From positions 1 through 40,738 of the forward strand of contig JANQOW010000159.1 in the NCBI GenBank assembly GCA_028285595.1: a DNA stretch of 40,738 nt. Direction: 5' to 3'. A program made the position numbers and the translations under genes. Positions 7,925-15,561 of the stretch are shown piece by piece. The DNA is from Hyphomicrobiales bacterium. GTDB taxonomy: Bacteria > Pseudomonadota > Alphaproteobacteria > Rhizobiales > CAJQND01. The notes under the pieces are model-generated. The model was not told the DNA's origin. It did no database searches and saw nothing but the letters and a program-made list of their open reading frames with translations. Within the stretch, counting starts at the first letter, position 1, and each line of letters begins with the position of its first letter.

Positions 7925-9331
7925 TTGGACAACCGATCAGGACGCGCTTTTATTGTCCGACCGTTTGGTGAAAAGTCCAACGCAACCGGCGATGCGCCGA
8001 TAAACTTTGACCTTGTGGACGAGAAGCTCATTGCCGCAGCGCTAGAGAACGTGGGATTGAGCGGCGGCACGACCGGTGAGTTCGTCCACCAGGGCAATAT
8101 CCGCAGCGACATGTTCCGTGAACTGCTCAGCGCTGATGTGGTGATTGCTGACATCTCCATACACAATGCCAACGCCTTCTATGAACTGGGTATCCGTCAC
8201 GCCTTGCGGGATCAGTATACGGTGATGATTAAGTCCGATAGGCGAGGCGATCCTCACGTCTTCGATCTCAAGGCGGACCGATATCTGAGATACAATCCTG
8301 ACGATCCGGCAGCGTCCGTTGAGGACCTGACCGGGGCTATTCAAGCCACTTTGAGAGAGGACGACGCCGATAGTCCTGTCTTTCAGTTGGTTCCAGGTCT
8401 CCCCCGTATAGACCCAAGCAAAGTGATCATGGTGCCCGGAGAGTTTCGCGAGCAGGTGGAACTTGCCTCAACGGACGTGGAGTCCTTGCTGGCTCTTAGG
8501 GATGAAGCCTTAGGCAAGCACTGGGAAGCTGCGGGCCTGCGCGTGGTGGGGCGCGCCTTGTTCGAACTGGGCGCTCATGCAGACTCGGCGATGGTCTGGG
8601 AGAGCGTGCGTGCTTTCCTGAAGCACGATGTGGAAGCCAACCAGAAGCTGGCCACCAACTACCAGAAACTCGGCAAGCATGACCTTTCGGAACAAGCGGC
8701 CAGCCGCGCTTTGGGGAGCAACAACCTGTCAGACTGGCGCCGCGCGGAAACTCACGCGCTCATAGGCAGCAATTGCAAGACCCAATGGCTGAACAATTTC
8801 GGATCTGAGACGGACCTGGCAAAACGGCAGCAAACAGCGCTGACATCCCCCTTTCTTGAGCAGTCCATCGAGCATTACATGAAAGGTTTTGAGACCCATC
8901 GCAGTCACTACTATTCCGGATTGGGAGCCGTCGCCATGCTCGCCATGCAAATTGAATTGGCTAAGCTGCATCCGGAGCACTGGGAGATACAGTTTGACAG
9001 CGAGAGGCAGGCAGATCTGGAACTGGAGACAAGAAGCGAACAGAGAGTTAAGCTGATTGCCGCAACCGACCTGGCCATTGAATCCTCTGTACGCAACTAC
9101 CCGGGTGATAAGTGGGCCAGAATATCGCGCGCCGATCTCAAACTGATCTCATCGAGCCGTCCGCAGAAGGTCAAGTTCAGGTATGAGCAATGTGCAATGC
9201 ACGGTGCCCTGAGCGCTCAAGTGCTCATGCGGCAGTTGAAGATCTATCAAGACCTGGCGCTGTTCTCCGAGAACGTCGCGGCCGCGCTTGAGTTTGCAAG
9301 CTCACTGGAAGATGCCAACACAAAGCCTTAG
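7925..9331 (+). CDS. deoxyribosyltransferase/TIR-like domain plus TRAFs-binding (TPR) protein
   Basis: A 468-residue cytoplasmic protein with two parts. Residues 8-145 form a Rossmann-like domain of the nucleoside deoxyribosyltransferase/TIR-like type: RAFIVRPFGEK opens it, IRSDMFRELLSADVVIADIS carries the conserved acidic strand, and NANAFYELGIRHAL carries the Glu typical of the catalytic position. Residues about 185-360 are helical, TPR-like repeats, and include RRAETHALIGSNCKTQW and HYMKGFETHRSHYYSGLGAVAM. That HYYSGL signature is the one I know from the TRAFs-binding (DUF4071) region of MAP3K5/ASK1 and its bacterial relatives. The start is TTG at 7925 with GGGGAGAG five nt upstream. It is followed after 10 bp by a patatin gene. 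Expected role (inference): a sensor or nucleotide-processing component controlling the phospholipase next door. No such protein has a known substrate that I can cite. Confidence 0.82.
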   Translation: MDNRSGRAFIVRPFGEKSNATGDAPINFDLVDEKLIAAALENVGLSGGTTGEFVHQGNIRSDMFRELLSADVVIADISIHNANAFYELGIRHALRDQYTVMIKSDRRGDPHVFDLKADRYLRYNPDDPAASVEDLTGAIQATLREDDADSPVFQLVPGLPRIDPSKVIMVPGEFREQVELASTDVESLLALRDEALGKHWEAAGLRVVGRALFELGAHADSAMVWESVRAFLKHDVEANQKLATNYQKLGKHDLSEQAASRALGSNNLSDWRRAETHALIGSNCKTQWLNNFGSETDLAKRQQTALTSPFLEQSIEHYMKGFETHRSHYYSGLGAVAMLAMQIELAKLHPEHWEIQFDSERQADLELETRSEQRVKLIAATDLAIESSVRNYPGDKWARISRADLKLISSSRPQKVKFRYEQCAMHGALSAQVLMRQLKIYQDLALFSENVAAALEFASSLEDANTKP

Positions 9332-9341
9332 GAGCGCCAAG

Positions 9342-10487
9342 ATGGCGAAGAACAAACACACGGTCCTCAAGCCTAAGAAAGCCGGTCAGCGGCGCCTCCT
9401 GGCGCTTAGCGGCGGCGGTATTCGCGGTGTGTTGACCCTCGGCATTCTCGAAAGGCTAGAAGCCGAATTGCGGACAAACCTGAAGGCCGGCGCGGGCTTC
9501 CGCCTGAACCAGTATTTCGATTTCATCGGTGGCACCTCGACAGGCGCGATTCTCGCCGCCGGCCTGTCGAAGGGCATGTCGGTTAAGGAACTGGTGGCGT
9601 TCTATGTGGAGACCGGTCCGCAGATGTTTGAGAAGGAACGCCTGCGCAAGCGGTTCTGGCAGAAGTTCAAATCCGACCCCTTGAAGAAGAAACTGCAGGA
9701 GGTGCTTGGACGCTCAACCACCCTTGGCAGCAATCAGCTTAAAACCCTGCTGCTGCTCGTCTTGCGCAATGTCACAACAGATTCGCCCTGGCCGCTCACG
9801 AACAACCCGCTGGCCAAATACAATGATGCCAAGCGCAAAGACAGCAATCTGGATCTTCCTCTTTGGCAGTTGGTGCGGGCGTCAACCGCGGCGCCCACCT
9901 ACTTCCCCCCTGAGACGGTTGATGTGGGAGCGCACGAGTTTGTGTTCGTTGATGGAGGGGTGACGCCCTACAACGATCCGGCCTTTCTGATGTACCGCAT
10001 CGCAACGGCACCTCCCTTCAATCTGGAATGGGATACCGCAGAAGATAAGATGATGATTGTGTCTGTGGGGACCGGCGTGACGCCGGTGCTGGGACCGGAT
10101 GCACTCGACTCGCAACGTTCCCTGTTCAGCATCGCCCGGGCAATCGCGCCTGAGCTGATGAGCGGGATGGCCTATGATCAAGACATCAACTGCCGAACGG
10201 TCGGCCGCTGTACTTTTGGCGCCGTGCTGGATGGGGAAGTGGGTACCATGGTGCCGCCTGTTCCCTTGAGCACACCGCTTGGCCGGCACTTCCTTTATGC
10301 CCGCTACGACCCGGACATCACCCAAAAGGGGTTGGCGGCGCTGGGTCTTCCAAAGATCTCATCTGAAAAAGTATCCCAACTGGATGCGGTTGACGCGGTT
10401 GATGATCTGCTTCAAATCGGCCGGACCTACGCAAAGGCGAATGTGAACCTCAAAGACCATTTTGGCCCGACATTCTTGCAGAACTGA
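9342..10487 (+). CDS. patatin-like phospholipase (putative conflict-system effector)
   Basis: A 381-residue patatin-fold lipase. All catalytic elements are present: the oxyanion loop GGGIRG (24-29), the nucleophile elbow GTSTG (64-68, Ser66) and the Asp of DGG (Asp204) in VFVDGGV. STAAPTYFPP before it is also typical. No membrane segment is visible. The closest functional analogues I know are the CapV-type phospholipases of CBASS, which degrade the inner membrane on a nucleotide signal, but general patatins such as CBASS-independent lipases share these motifs. The ATG at 9342 is chosen for GGAG seven nt upstream; in-frame starts at 9288 and 9312 would overlap the upstream gene. Neither a CD-NTase nor a nuclease is nearby, so this is not a standard CBASS locus. 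The enzyme is probably controlled by the preceding TRAFs-binding protein. Confidence 0.9.
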   Translation: MAKNKHTVLKPKKAGQRRLLALSGGGIRGVLTLGILERLEAELRTNLKAGAGFRLNQYFDFIGGTSTGAILAAGLSKGMSVKELVAFYVETGPQMFEKERLRKRFWQKFKSDPLKKKLQEVLGRSTTLGSNQLKTLLLLVLRNVTTDSPWPLTNNPLAKYNDAKRKDSNLDLPLWQLVRASTAAPTYFPPETVDVGAHEFVFVDGGVTPYNDPAFLMYRIATAPPFNLEWDTAEDKMMIVSVGTGVTPVLGPDALDSQRSLFSIARAIAPELMSGMAYDQDINCRTVGRCTFGAVLDGEVGTMVPPVPLSTPLGRHFLYARYDPDITQKGLAALGLPKISSEKVSQLDAVDAVDDLLQIGRTYAKANVNLKDHFGPTFLQN

Positions 10488-10509
10488 GAGACGGATCCCC
10501 TGGCTGCAT

Positions 10510-10896
10510 ATGAGTGACTTAAGGAAGTACACAAGACGGGCCGACACGGCCGTGACCGCGATCCAACTGACGTTGGAGCTTGAAGGGTTCACCTATCGCA
10601 AGTGGGGTGGCGTACAACGGGCGCGCACGGGCGATTGGCTGGTGAAACGCGACGAAGACGTCTACACGGTGGATCAGACATCGTTCGCGAAGTCCTACAA
10701 ACCGCTCGGCGGCGCCCAGTACATCAAAGCACAGCCCGTCTGGGCGCGAGAGGCGGACAAGGACGGCCGCATCAGCACAAAAGAAGGTGCGACCGACTAC
10801 AAAGCCGGCGACATGCTTGTCTTCAACGATGCAGAGCAGAGAGACGGCTACGCCATGCCGCGCGCCAAGTTTGACAAGCTTTATCAGCCTGCTTAA
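10510..10896 (+). CDS. small PGDYG-like two-repeat protein
   Basis: A 128-residue soluble protein made of two related halves: RTGDWLVKRDEDVYTVDQTSFAKSYKP (about residues 41-67) and YKAGDMLVFNDAEQRDGYAMPRAKFDKLYQPA-type sequence at the C-terminus, each giving GD-x-LV, a short loop and an aromatic-Ala/Asp-Lys-x-Tyr end. This resembles the PGDYG domain, a small beta fold of unknown function. The start is ATG at 10510; its ribosome site is poor (GAGAGACGGA about 13 nt upstream), and translation may depend on coupling to the patatin gene 22 bp upstream. Its stop codon overlaps the stop of the convergent AMP ligase gene by 4 bp. As the third gene of the module it could be a regulator, inhibitor or substrate-sensing partner of the patatin; this is inference. 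Confidence 0.72.
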   Translation: MSDLRKYTRRADTAVTAIQLTLELEGFTYRKWGGVQRARTGDWLVKRDEDVYTVDQTSFAKSYKPLGGAQYIKAQPVWAREADKDGRISTKEGATDYKAGDMLVFNDAEQRDGYAMPRAKFDKLYQPA

Positions 10897-12311
10897 GGCG
10901 CCATCATGCCGCGTAAGCGTGCATAATCGACCTTGGAGCGGTGACGGCGGTCGAGTGGCACTTCGTTGACCTGCCGCACCTGCAAACCAGCTAGCCCATC
11001 CGCACGTGCCTGCCAAACGCCCCTCGCAGGCTCACGTCCCTGGATGGCGAGCATGGGCGGGGTAGAGCCGGGAAGCAACGCGGCCTGCTCAACACCCGGC
11101 CAGGACCGAGCCGCCACCTCAGCCTCGAACGGGTAGATCCCGCCGGCCTTCGCTGACCATCGCCCTTTCAGCCACAAGTTCCCATCGCTGTCCAACGCGC
11201 CCGCATCCCCGGTCCGATGCCAGATCTGCCCATCGGTGCGCACTTTGTTTTCATCATCCCCGGCCCCGTCGAGATAGCCCTTGTTCACGTGATCGCCAGT
11301 CACGACGATCTCATCGTCGATGATCTTGACCGCGGTCTGGGCAACAGGCACGCCTGCTAGCAGTCCCCTACCCTCTGACATATCTGCCCACTGCTTGGCC
11401 GAAATGTCTGACGCATGAAGGTGTGAAATGGGCTCCGCCTCGGTTGAGCCGTAGACACATGTCAGCGCGGTTTGGGGCGCGGCGGCCGAAAGCGCCTCGA
11501 TCAGATCAGGAAATATCGGCCCCCCTCCGGTGAAGATATCCGACAGGCCTGGATCAGAGCCGCCGCGGGCAAGCACCTGGCAGATGGAAGGCGGCACCAG
11601 CGCACGCGTTATGGAGTGTGTCCGGATCAGGCTGACGATGGTGCTGGCCTCAGCCTGATCATGCCGTGTCAGTTTCCAGTTTGGCAAAACCGACGTGATC
11701 CCTTGCCCCAGGTTTGAAATCACGAACACGGGGAACGCAACCAGATCCGTTTCATCCTCACGCTTGGGCGTCAGCAACTCGGCGACGCAGGCATTCTGCG
11801 CCGCCAGGAAACCATGACTGCGCACGATACCCTTCGGCTTGCCGGTGGACCCGCTGGTGAAGGAAATGAGGGCCGGATGCTCAGGCCGCACCTCTTCAAG
11901 ACCATCGGCTGCCGCACCATCTGTGGCAAGGCGAATATGTTTCCCGATAGTCCACAGGCCAGGAACAAAGAGACGAAGCAGCCGGTAAGCGCCCGCCGCC
12001 AGAAAGGCGTCGGGGCGGGTCATCTCGATCGCGTGCTTGAGACCCGCCAATCCCATGGCTGGCTCAGGGAACACAATCACGGCGCCAAGCCGCCAAAGTG
12101 CGGCAATGGCGGCGTAAAGATCGATGCCGACCGGCATCGCCACCAGCACGCGATCACCTGTGCCGATCCCCTCTCTCTCCCAACGGCACGCGAGGACACC
12201 GGACCGCCGGGCCAGTTCTGCAAAGGTGATGGCCTCACCGGTCCCGGACACAACGGCCAGTTTGTTCGGCGTAGTGGCGGCCGTTTGCAGGAACTTCTCA
12301 ATGAGGTTCAT
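10893..12311 (-). CDS. AMP-dependent synthetase/ligase, OleC-like
   Basis: A 472-residue member of the ANL adenylating superfamily. Core motifs are complete: FTSGSTGKPKG (A3, ATP phosphate loop), CVYGSTEAEP (A5), HRTGDAGALDSDGNLWLKGR (A7/A8 hinge) and PLDRRHRSKVDYARL at the C-terminus, where the Lys is the A10 catalytic residue. The P-x-D-x-RH-x-(A/S)K ending is the form I know from the OleC branch, whose members adenylate beta-hydroxy acids to form beta-lactones during olefin synthesis; the assignment to that branch is tentative. There is no carrier-protein domain. It starts 6 bp after the stop of the GNAT-like gene and is the last gene of a seven-gene operon, so it probably activates a carboxylate made or modified by the upstream enzymes. 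Confidence 0.88.
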   Translation of the reverse strand: MNLIEKFLQTAATTPNKLAVVSGTGEAITFAELARRSGVLACRWEREGIGTGDRVLVAMPVGIDLYAAIAALWRLGAVIVFPEPAMGLAGLKHAIEMTRPDAFLAAGAYRLLRLFVPGLWTIGKHIRLATDGAAADGLEEVRPEHPALISFTSGSTGKPKGIVRSHGFLAAQNACVAELLTPKREDETDLVAFPVFVISNLGQGITSVLPNWKLTRHDQAEASTIVSLIRTHSITRALVPPSICQVLARGGSDPGLSDIFTGGGPIFPDLIEALSAAAPQTALTCVYGSTEAEPISHLHASDISAKQWADMSEGRGLLAGVPVAQTAVKIIDDEIVVTGDHVNKGYLDGAGDDENKVRTDGQIWHRTGDAGALDSDGNLWLKGRWSAKAGGIYPFEAEVAARSWPGVEQAALLPGSTPPMLAIQGREPARGVWQARADGLAGLQVRQVNEVPLDRRHRSKVDYARLRGMMAP

Positions 12312-12317
12312 CAGCGC

Positions 12318-13160
12318 TCACAATTTGCGGCCCATGAGCGCGTAGCGCCGGAAGATGTGTGCGTCGTGCTGCTTGCTCCGGCTCAAGGATGCGTTGTCTT
12401 CATGCATCAGGGCATGGATCACGTGGGCGTGGCCCATGTCCAGGGCCGCGCGGTGATAGGTATCTGCCAAGAGATGTCCAACGCCGCGCATCCCGCTTGC
12501 ATAGGTCTTCAGGATCGCAGCCGGGGTCACATCGGCCGCAGAGCGGTCGGGCATGCCGAAGAGAAAGCCCACCAGGCCAGCCTCTTCATGATGGGCAAAC
12601 AGTACATGGCGGGCATCGATCAGCGGCAACACGGGCTCATAGAGCGCCAGAAAGGCGTCTATGTCGATGGGCTTGAAAAACTTGTTGCGGGCAAACGCGC
12701 CGGCCGACATCTGGAACAACTGGCGGATCAGACTGTCGGCGTCCTTTCCATCCCATGCGGTCACCGCCACACCGGGTACCGAAACCGGCTCCGCGCCTAT
12801 AGTATCAACCAGACGGGCGCGGCTGGAGACGTAGCTTGAAACGGCTTTGAACTCAGCATCTGTAAAGCATTGAAGCGTGTGCTCCCCGCTCACCGGTTCC
12901 ATGAGAAAGGGCGGCGATCCATCGCTCTGCGTGACCACCCGGTAGGCATGCCAAGTGTCCCCGTCCATGGGTCCGAGAACGCCCTGAAACCCCTCCGACT
13001 TCAACTGATCTGCAAGTGCGTGGAGCAGATCCGTGCCCGAGGCGGCATCCTCAAACTGCACCCCGCCGATTGCTGCGCACTTCAGTCCCTCCCAGTCCGG
13101 AGCATCCCGGTAAACCAGAGCACGGGCGCCGGCGTGGCGGATTTCTTCAGGTTCTGGCAT
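12318..13160 (-). CDS. GNAT-like acyltransferase (YghO-type)
   Basis: A 280-residue protein. The N-terminal half carries GVLGPMDGDTWHAYR and PPFLMEPV, and the C-terminal half RGVGHLLADTYHRAAL, ALMHEDNASLSRSK and FRRYALMGRKL. The Arg/Gly-x-Gly-x-Gly loop and the final beta-strand order fit the acetyl- or acyl-CoA-binding GNAT fold, close to what is called YghO-like. Start: ATG at 13160 overlaps the stop of the upstream kinase-like gene by one base (TGATG); a longer frame from 13310 would run inside that gene and is rejected. It would transfer an acyl group, or act on the activated acid made by the ligase 6 bp downstream. Substrate unknown. Confidence 0.72.
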   Translation of the reverse strand: MPEPEEIRHAGARALVYRDAPDWEGLKCAAIGGVQFEDAASGTDLLHALADQLKSEGFQGVLGPMDGDTWHAYRVVTQSDGSPPFLMEPVSGEHTLQCFTDAEFKAVSSYVSSRARLVDTIGAEPVSVPGVAVTAWDGKDADSLIRQLFQMSAGAFARNKFFKPIDIDAFLALYEPVLPLIDARHVLFAHHEEAGLVGFLFGMPDRSAADVTPAAILKTYASGMRGVGHLLADTYHRAALDMGHAHVIHALMHEDNASLSRSKQHDAHIFRRYALMGRKL

Positions 13161-14470
13161 CAGGCGAGCACTCCTTTGAACACAAATATGCCCATGGGCA
13201 AGATGAGAGACAGCCCGAAGGCTTTGAAACTGCGGGCGCGCGCAAACCACTCCGGCTTGAGCATTCCAGCCAGGGCAGGCAGTGCGAGCGCGGGAAGGAT
13301 GACCGGCCACCCAAGGTCAAACCAGGAGGCGGCCTGGGGGTTCTGTTCAGAAATCCAGACCGCCGATGCAACAACGCCCACCATGATAGGCGCCAAAGCA
13401 AACCGCCAAGCGCCTTCCAGGGCGAGGCCGGCAAAGGCCAGCCCAACAGCGGCGAAGGTCAGATTGAACAGGTTGATCGCAGATTCGCCCAGCATCTCGC
13501 CGGTGATCAGCCATGCCAACGCAACGCCGGTGGCAATCAAGATGAGGTTGAAATCCGGCCGTTCGCTCACGCCAGGTCTGGTCCGGCGCGCCACCAGATG
13601 CATGGCGATTGCAAAGGCCGGCAAAATGGCGTTTTGCCATTGGGTCACAGACAGCACCAGCAGCATCAAAATGGCATAGCCACGGGCCGCCTGAGAAGAA
13701 ATTTTCACGCTGTGCGCAACCGATTGCACCAGCAGGATGGTGCCAATGAACGCGGCAGCAATTGCGGCCAGCTCGGCTGGACTGGTGTCCAGATGACTGG
13801 CCAGGAAAAGGTGCGCTCCAATGGGCACGAACAGATTATCGAGGCCGTTCCAAGAATCCGCCTCGACAAGGGCACAGAACGCCGCGATGGCCAGCGACAG
13901 AACGATCACATTGACCCGGTCGGCATCGGTCATGAGCAATAGAACGATCATCGCGCATAGCCAGGTGACCACGAAGAACGCCGCAACGCCTTCGAAGCTC
14001 TTGGCGCCTCCTTCAACCGCAAAGCGACTGCGGCCGTAGGTCGTGCCGATCAGCGCGGAAGCCGTGTCGGACAGTGTGATGACAAGCAACGGCAGCACAT
14101 AAAGGACAGGTTGGCCTTCAGAGCGAAAGAACAGAACGCCAATCGCCACAGCCAGGTAAATCTCCCCGTGGGACTTGCGTTCCACGTCATGCAAAACGGA
14201 ACCAAGATGCGCCAGCCGCGCCAGGTTTGTGTTGCGCAGAACGAGCAGCAGCACGGTTGCCAGAACAACAAAGACAATGACCGGCGCCGGGCCGGAGAAC
14301 AGGGCTGGAAAGGTCAGCGCAGTACACCCGGTGGCCACATGCACCAGCTTGCGTTGCACCTCAGGCCCTATGCCAAACCGGGCTGAGAGGCGCTTCACAC
14401 ACCACATCAGGCTAAGGAGACCCGCCGTGATGAGGAGCATAAAAGCCAGATCATGTGGCGTCACGCTCAC
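13160..14470 (-). CDS. phytol/dolichol kinase-like integral membrane protein
   Basis: A 436-residue very hydrophobic protein with about a dozen membrane segments. The signature of the CTP-dependent prenol kinase family (VTE5 phytol kinase, SEC59 dolichol kinase, and related phosphatidate cytidylyltransferases) is present: RKLVHVATG near residue 40, SDTASALIGTTYGRSR with the following GGAKSFEG, and ALVEADSWNGLDNLFVPIG. The normal catalytic part ends near residue 230; the C-terminal half adds about 200 residues of further membrane segments, longer than typical phytol kinases. Start: GTG at 14470 within a GTGA overlap with the DUF3419 stop. In this operon, with UbiA and HMG-CoA reductase, phosphorylation of an isoprenoid alcohol or CDP-activation of a lipid phosphate are the obvious possibilities; neither is proven. 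Confidence 0.78.
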   Translation of the reverse strand: MSVTPHDLAFMLLITAGLLSLMWCVKRLSARFGIGPEVQRKLVHVATGCTALTFPALFSGPAPVIVFVVLATVLLLVLRNTNLARLAHLGSVLHDVERKSHGEIYLAVAIGVLFFRSEGQPVLYVLPLLVITLSDTASALIGTTYGRSRFAVEGGAKSFEGVAAFFVVTWLCAMIVLLLMTDADRVNVIVLSLAIAAFCALVEADSWNGLDNLFVPIGAHLFLASHLDTSPAELAAIAAAFIGTILLVQSVAHSVKISSQAARGYAILMLLVLSVTQWQNAILPAFAIAMHLVARRTRPGVSERPDFNLILIATGVALAWLITGEMLGESAINLFNLTFAAVGLAFAGLALEGAWRFALAPIMVGVVASAVWISEQNPQAASWFDLGWPVILPALALPALAGMLKPEWFARARSFKAFGLSLILPMGIFVFKGVLA

Positions 14471-15561
14471 CGCACCTGCTCCACCACAAAATCGCTGTAG
14501 AAGAAGGCCTTGTCCATGGCGGCGCCAGCACGCTCCACATCCTGCAGCGTTTCGACCTTGTCCGCATGAGCTGCCGGCACACGACGCGGCACCATCATGT
14601 TCCAGTACACCAGACGTGCGCCAGGATGCGCAGCGCTTAAGATGGAACCATAGACGGTCTCAAACGTGGCCTCAGTCATGTACTCGAAAATGTCGGAGAG
14701 ATTGAAACCGTCGGCCTTGTCTCCGGTCGCAATGAACGTCTCCAGAGCGCCGAACCGCAGCTCAAGCCGATCAAGCCGGCTCCGAATGGTCTCGAAATGC
14801 TCCTCCCGCCAGGCCAGGGGAAGCGCCTCACCGTGGGTGCCGGTCAGGATCCAATGGAGATAAGGATTGTCGGCGGGCTCCAAGTCGACCGCCGCATGTT
14901 CAATCCGGCGCGCCACATGCTCCGCCAGACTGCCCTCCACATGCGCGAAGAACGCCGGATCTCTGCCGAGGCGGCCCATGACGAAATTTGAGAAGAATGT
15001 CTTCAGGAGCAGCCGCCAGCGCCAGTTGTTCCAGCGGTTGTCGAGAAACACCCGGCGTTCGGAGTGAGGCTTGCGTTTGAACACATCTTCAAGGGTTGAT
15101 CTCGTCTGAGCAAGCGGCAGGAGATAGCGCTGAAAAATCCGGAAGTAGCGCTCAAACTTGCCGGCCCCTCCAAGTCCAAAACGATCGACCTCGTCTTTCC
15201 GCTCGCTCCAGAAAGCCTGATCAGCTCCCTCAAGATGACGGGCGGCCTGATCCAAATGGTGCAGACGATCTGCAGATGGCCTTGCTCCCATAAGCTCCAG
15301 AAACGCGCTGTGGCTGAGATGCTGGTAGGCCTGGATGCGGATGCGCAAACAAGCGAGCTGGGCGTTTGAAAGATCGACGGTAACAACGCGATCAGGGTCG
15401 AGCGTCAGCATGGCCAAAGCATTGTCGCCGGCCGAGCAAATGGAGACAAGCGTTGCGCCCCTTTGCTCACCCAGACCCATCAGCAACACGTCCGCGTCTT
15501 CCCAGAGCTGCGCGTAGCGGATGTTGTCAAAATCAGCGTGGCTTGCGATCTCCGCTTCCAT
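14467..15561 (-). CDS. DUF3419 protein, BtaA-like SAM-dependent aminocarboxypropyl transferase
   Basis: A 364-residue protein matching DUF3419. The start FDNIRYAQLWEDADVLLMGL, then the SAM-binding loop SICSAGDNAL and the acidic strand VDLSNAQLACL, correspond to BtaA of Rhodobacter, which transfers the 3-amino-3-carboxypropyl group of SAM to diacylglycerol in betaine-lipid synthesis. FNLSDIFEYM and LVYWNMMVPRR later in the protein belong to the same family. No BtaB methyltransferase gene lies nearby, so trimethylation to a betaine is not supported here. The ATG at 15561 overlaps the last base of the dikinase stop codon, and the stop overlaps the next start by 4 bp, so translation is coupled on both sides. 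The acceptor in this operon could be a prenylated or acylated lipid rather than diacylglycerol. Confidence 0.85.
   Translation of the reverse strand: MEAEIASHADFDNIRYAQLWEDADVLLMGLGEQRGATLVSICSAGDNALAMLTLDPDRVVTVDLSNAQLACLRIRIQAYQHLSHSAFLELMGARPSADRLHHLDQAARHLEGADQAFWSERKDEVDRFGLGGAGKFERYFRIFQRYLLPLAQTRSTLEDVFKRKPHSERRVFLDNRWNNWRWRLLLKTFFSNFVMGRLGRDPAFFAHVEGSLAEHVARRIEHAAVDLEPADNPYLHWILTGTHGEALPLAWREEHFETIRSRLDRLELRFGALETFIATGDKADGFNLSDIFEYMTEATFETVYGSILSAAHPGARLVYWNMMVPRRVPAAHADKVETLQDVERAGAAMDKAFFYSDFVVEQVR

Noticed and set aside
7925-10896. CBASS or Thoeris locus
   Set aside because: The patatin and the TIR-like domain suggested it, but there is no CD-NTase, Cap2/Cap3, ThsA SLOG or canonical TIR gene next to them.
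11814-13942. Long plus-strand frames of 269-341 codons
   Set aside because: They are antisense to the AMP ligase, GNAT-like and kinase-like genes, which have clear motifs and coupled starts.
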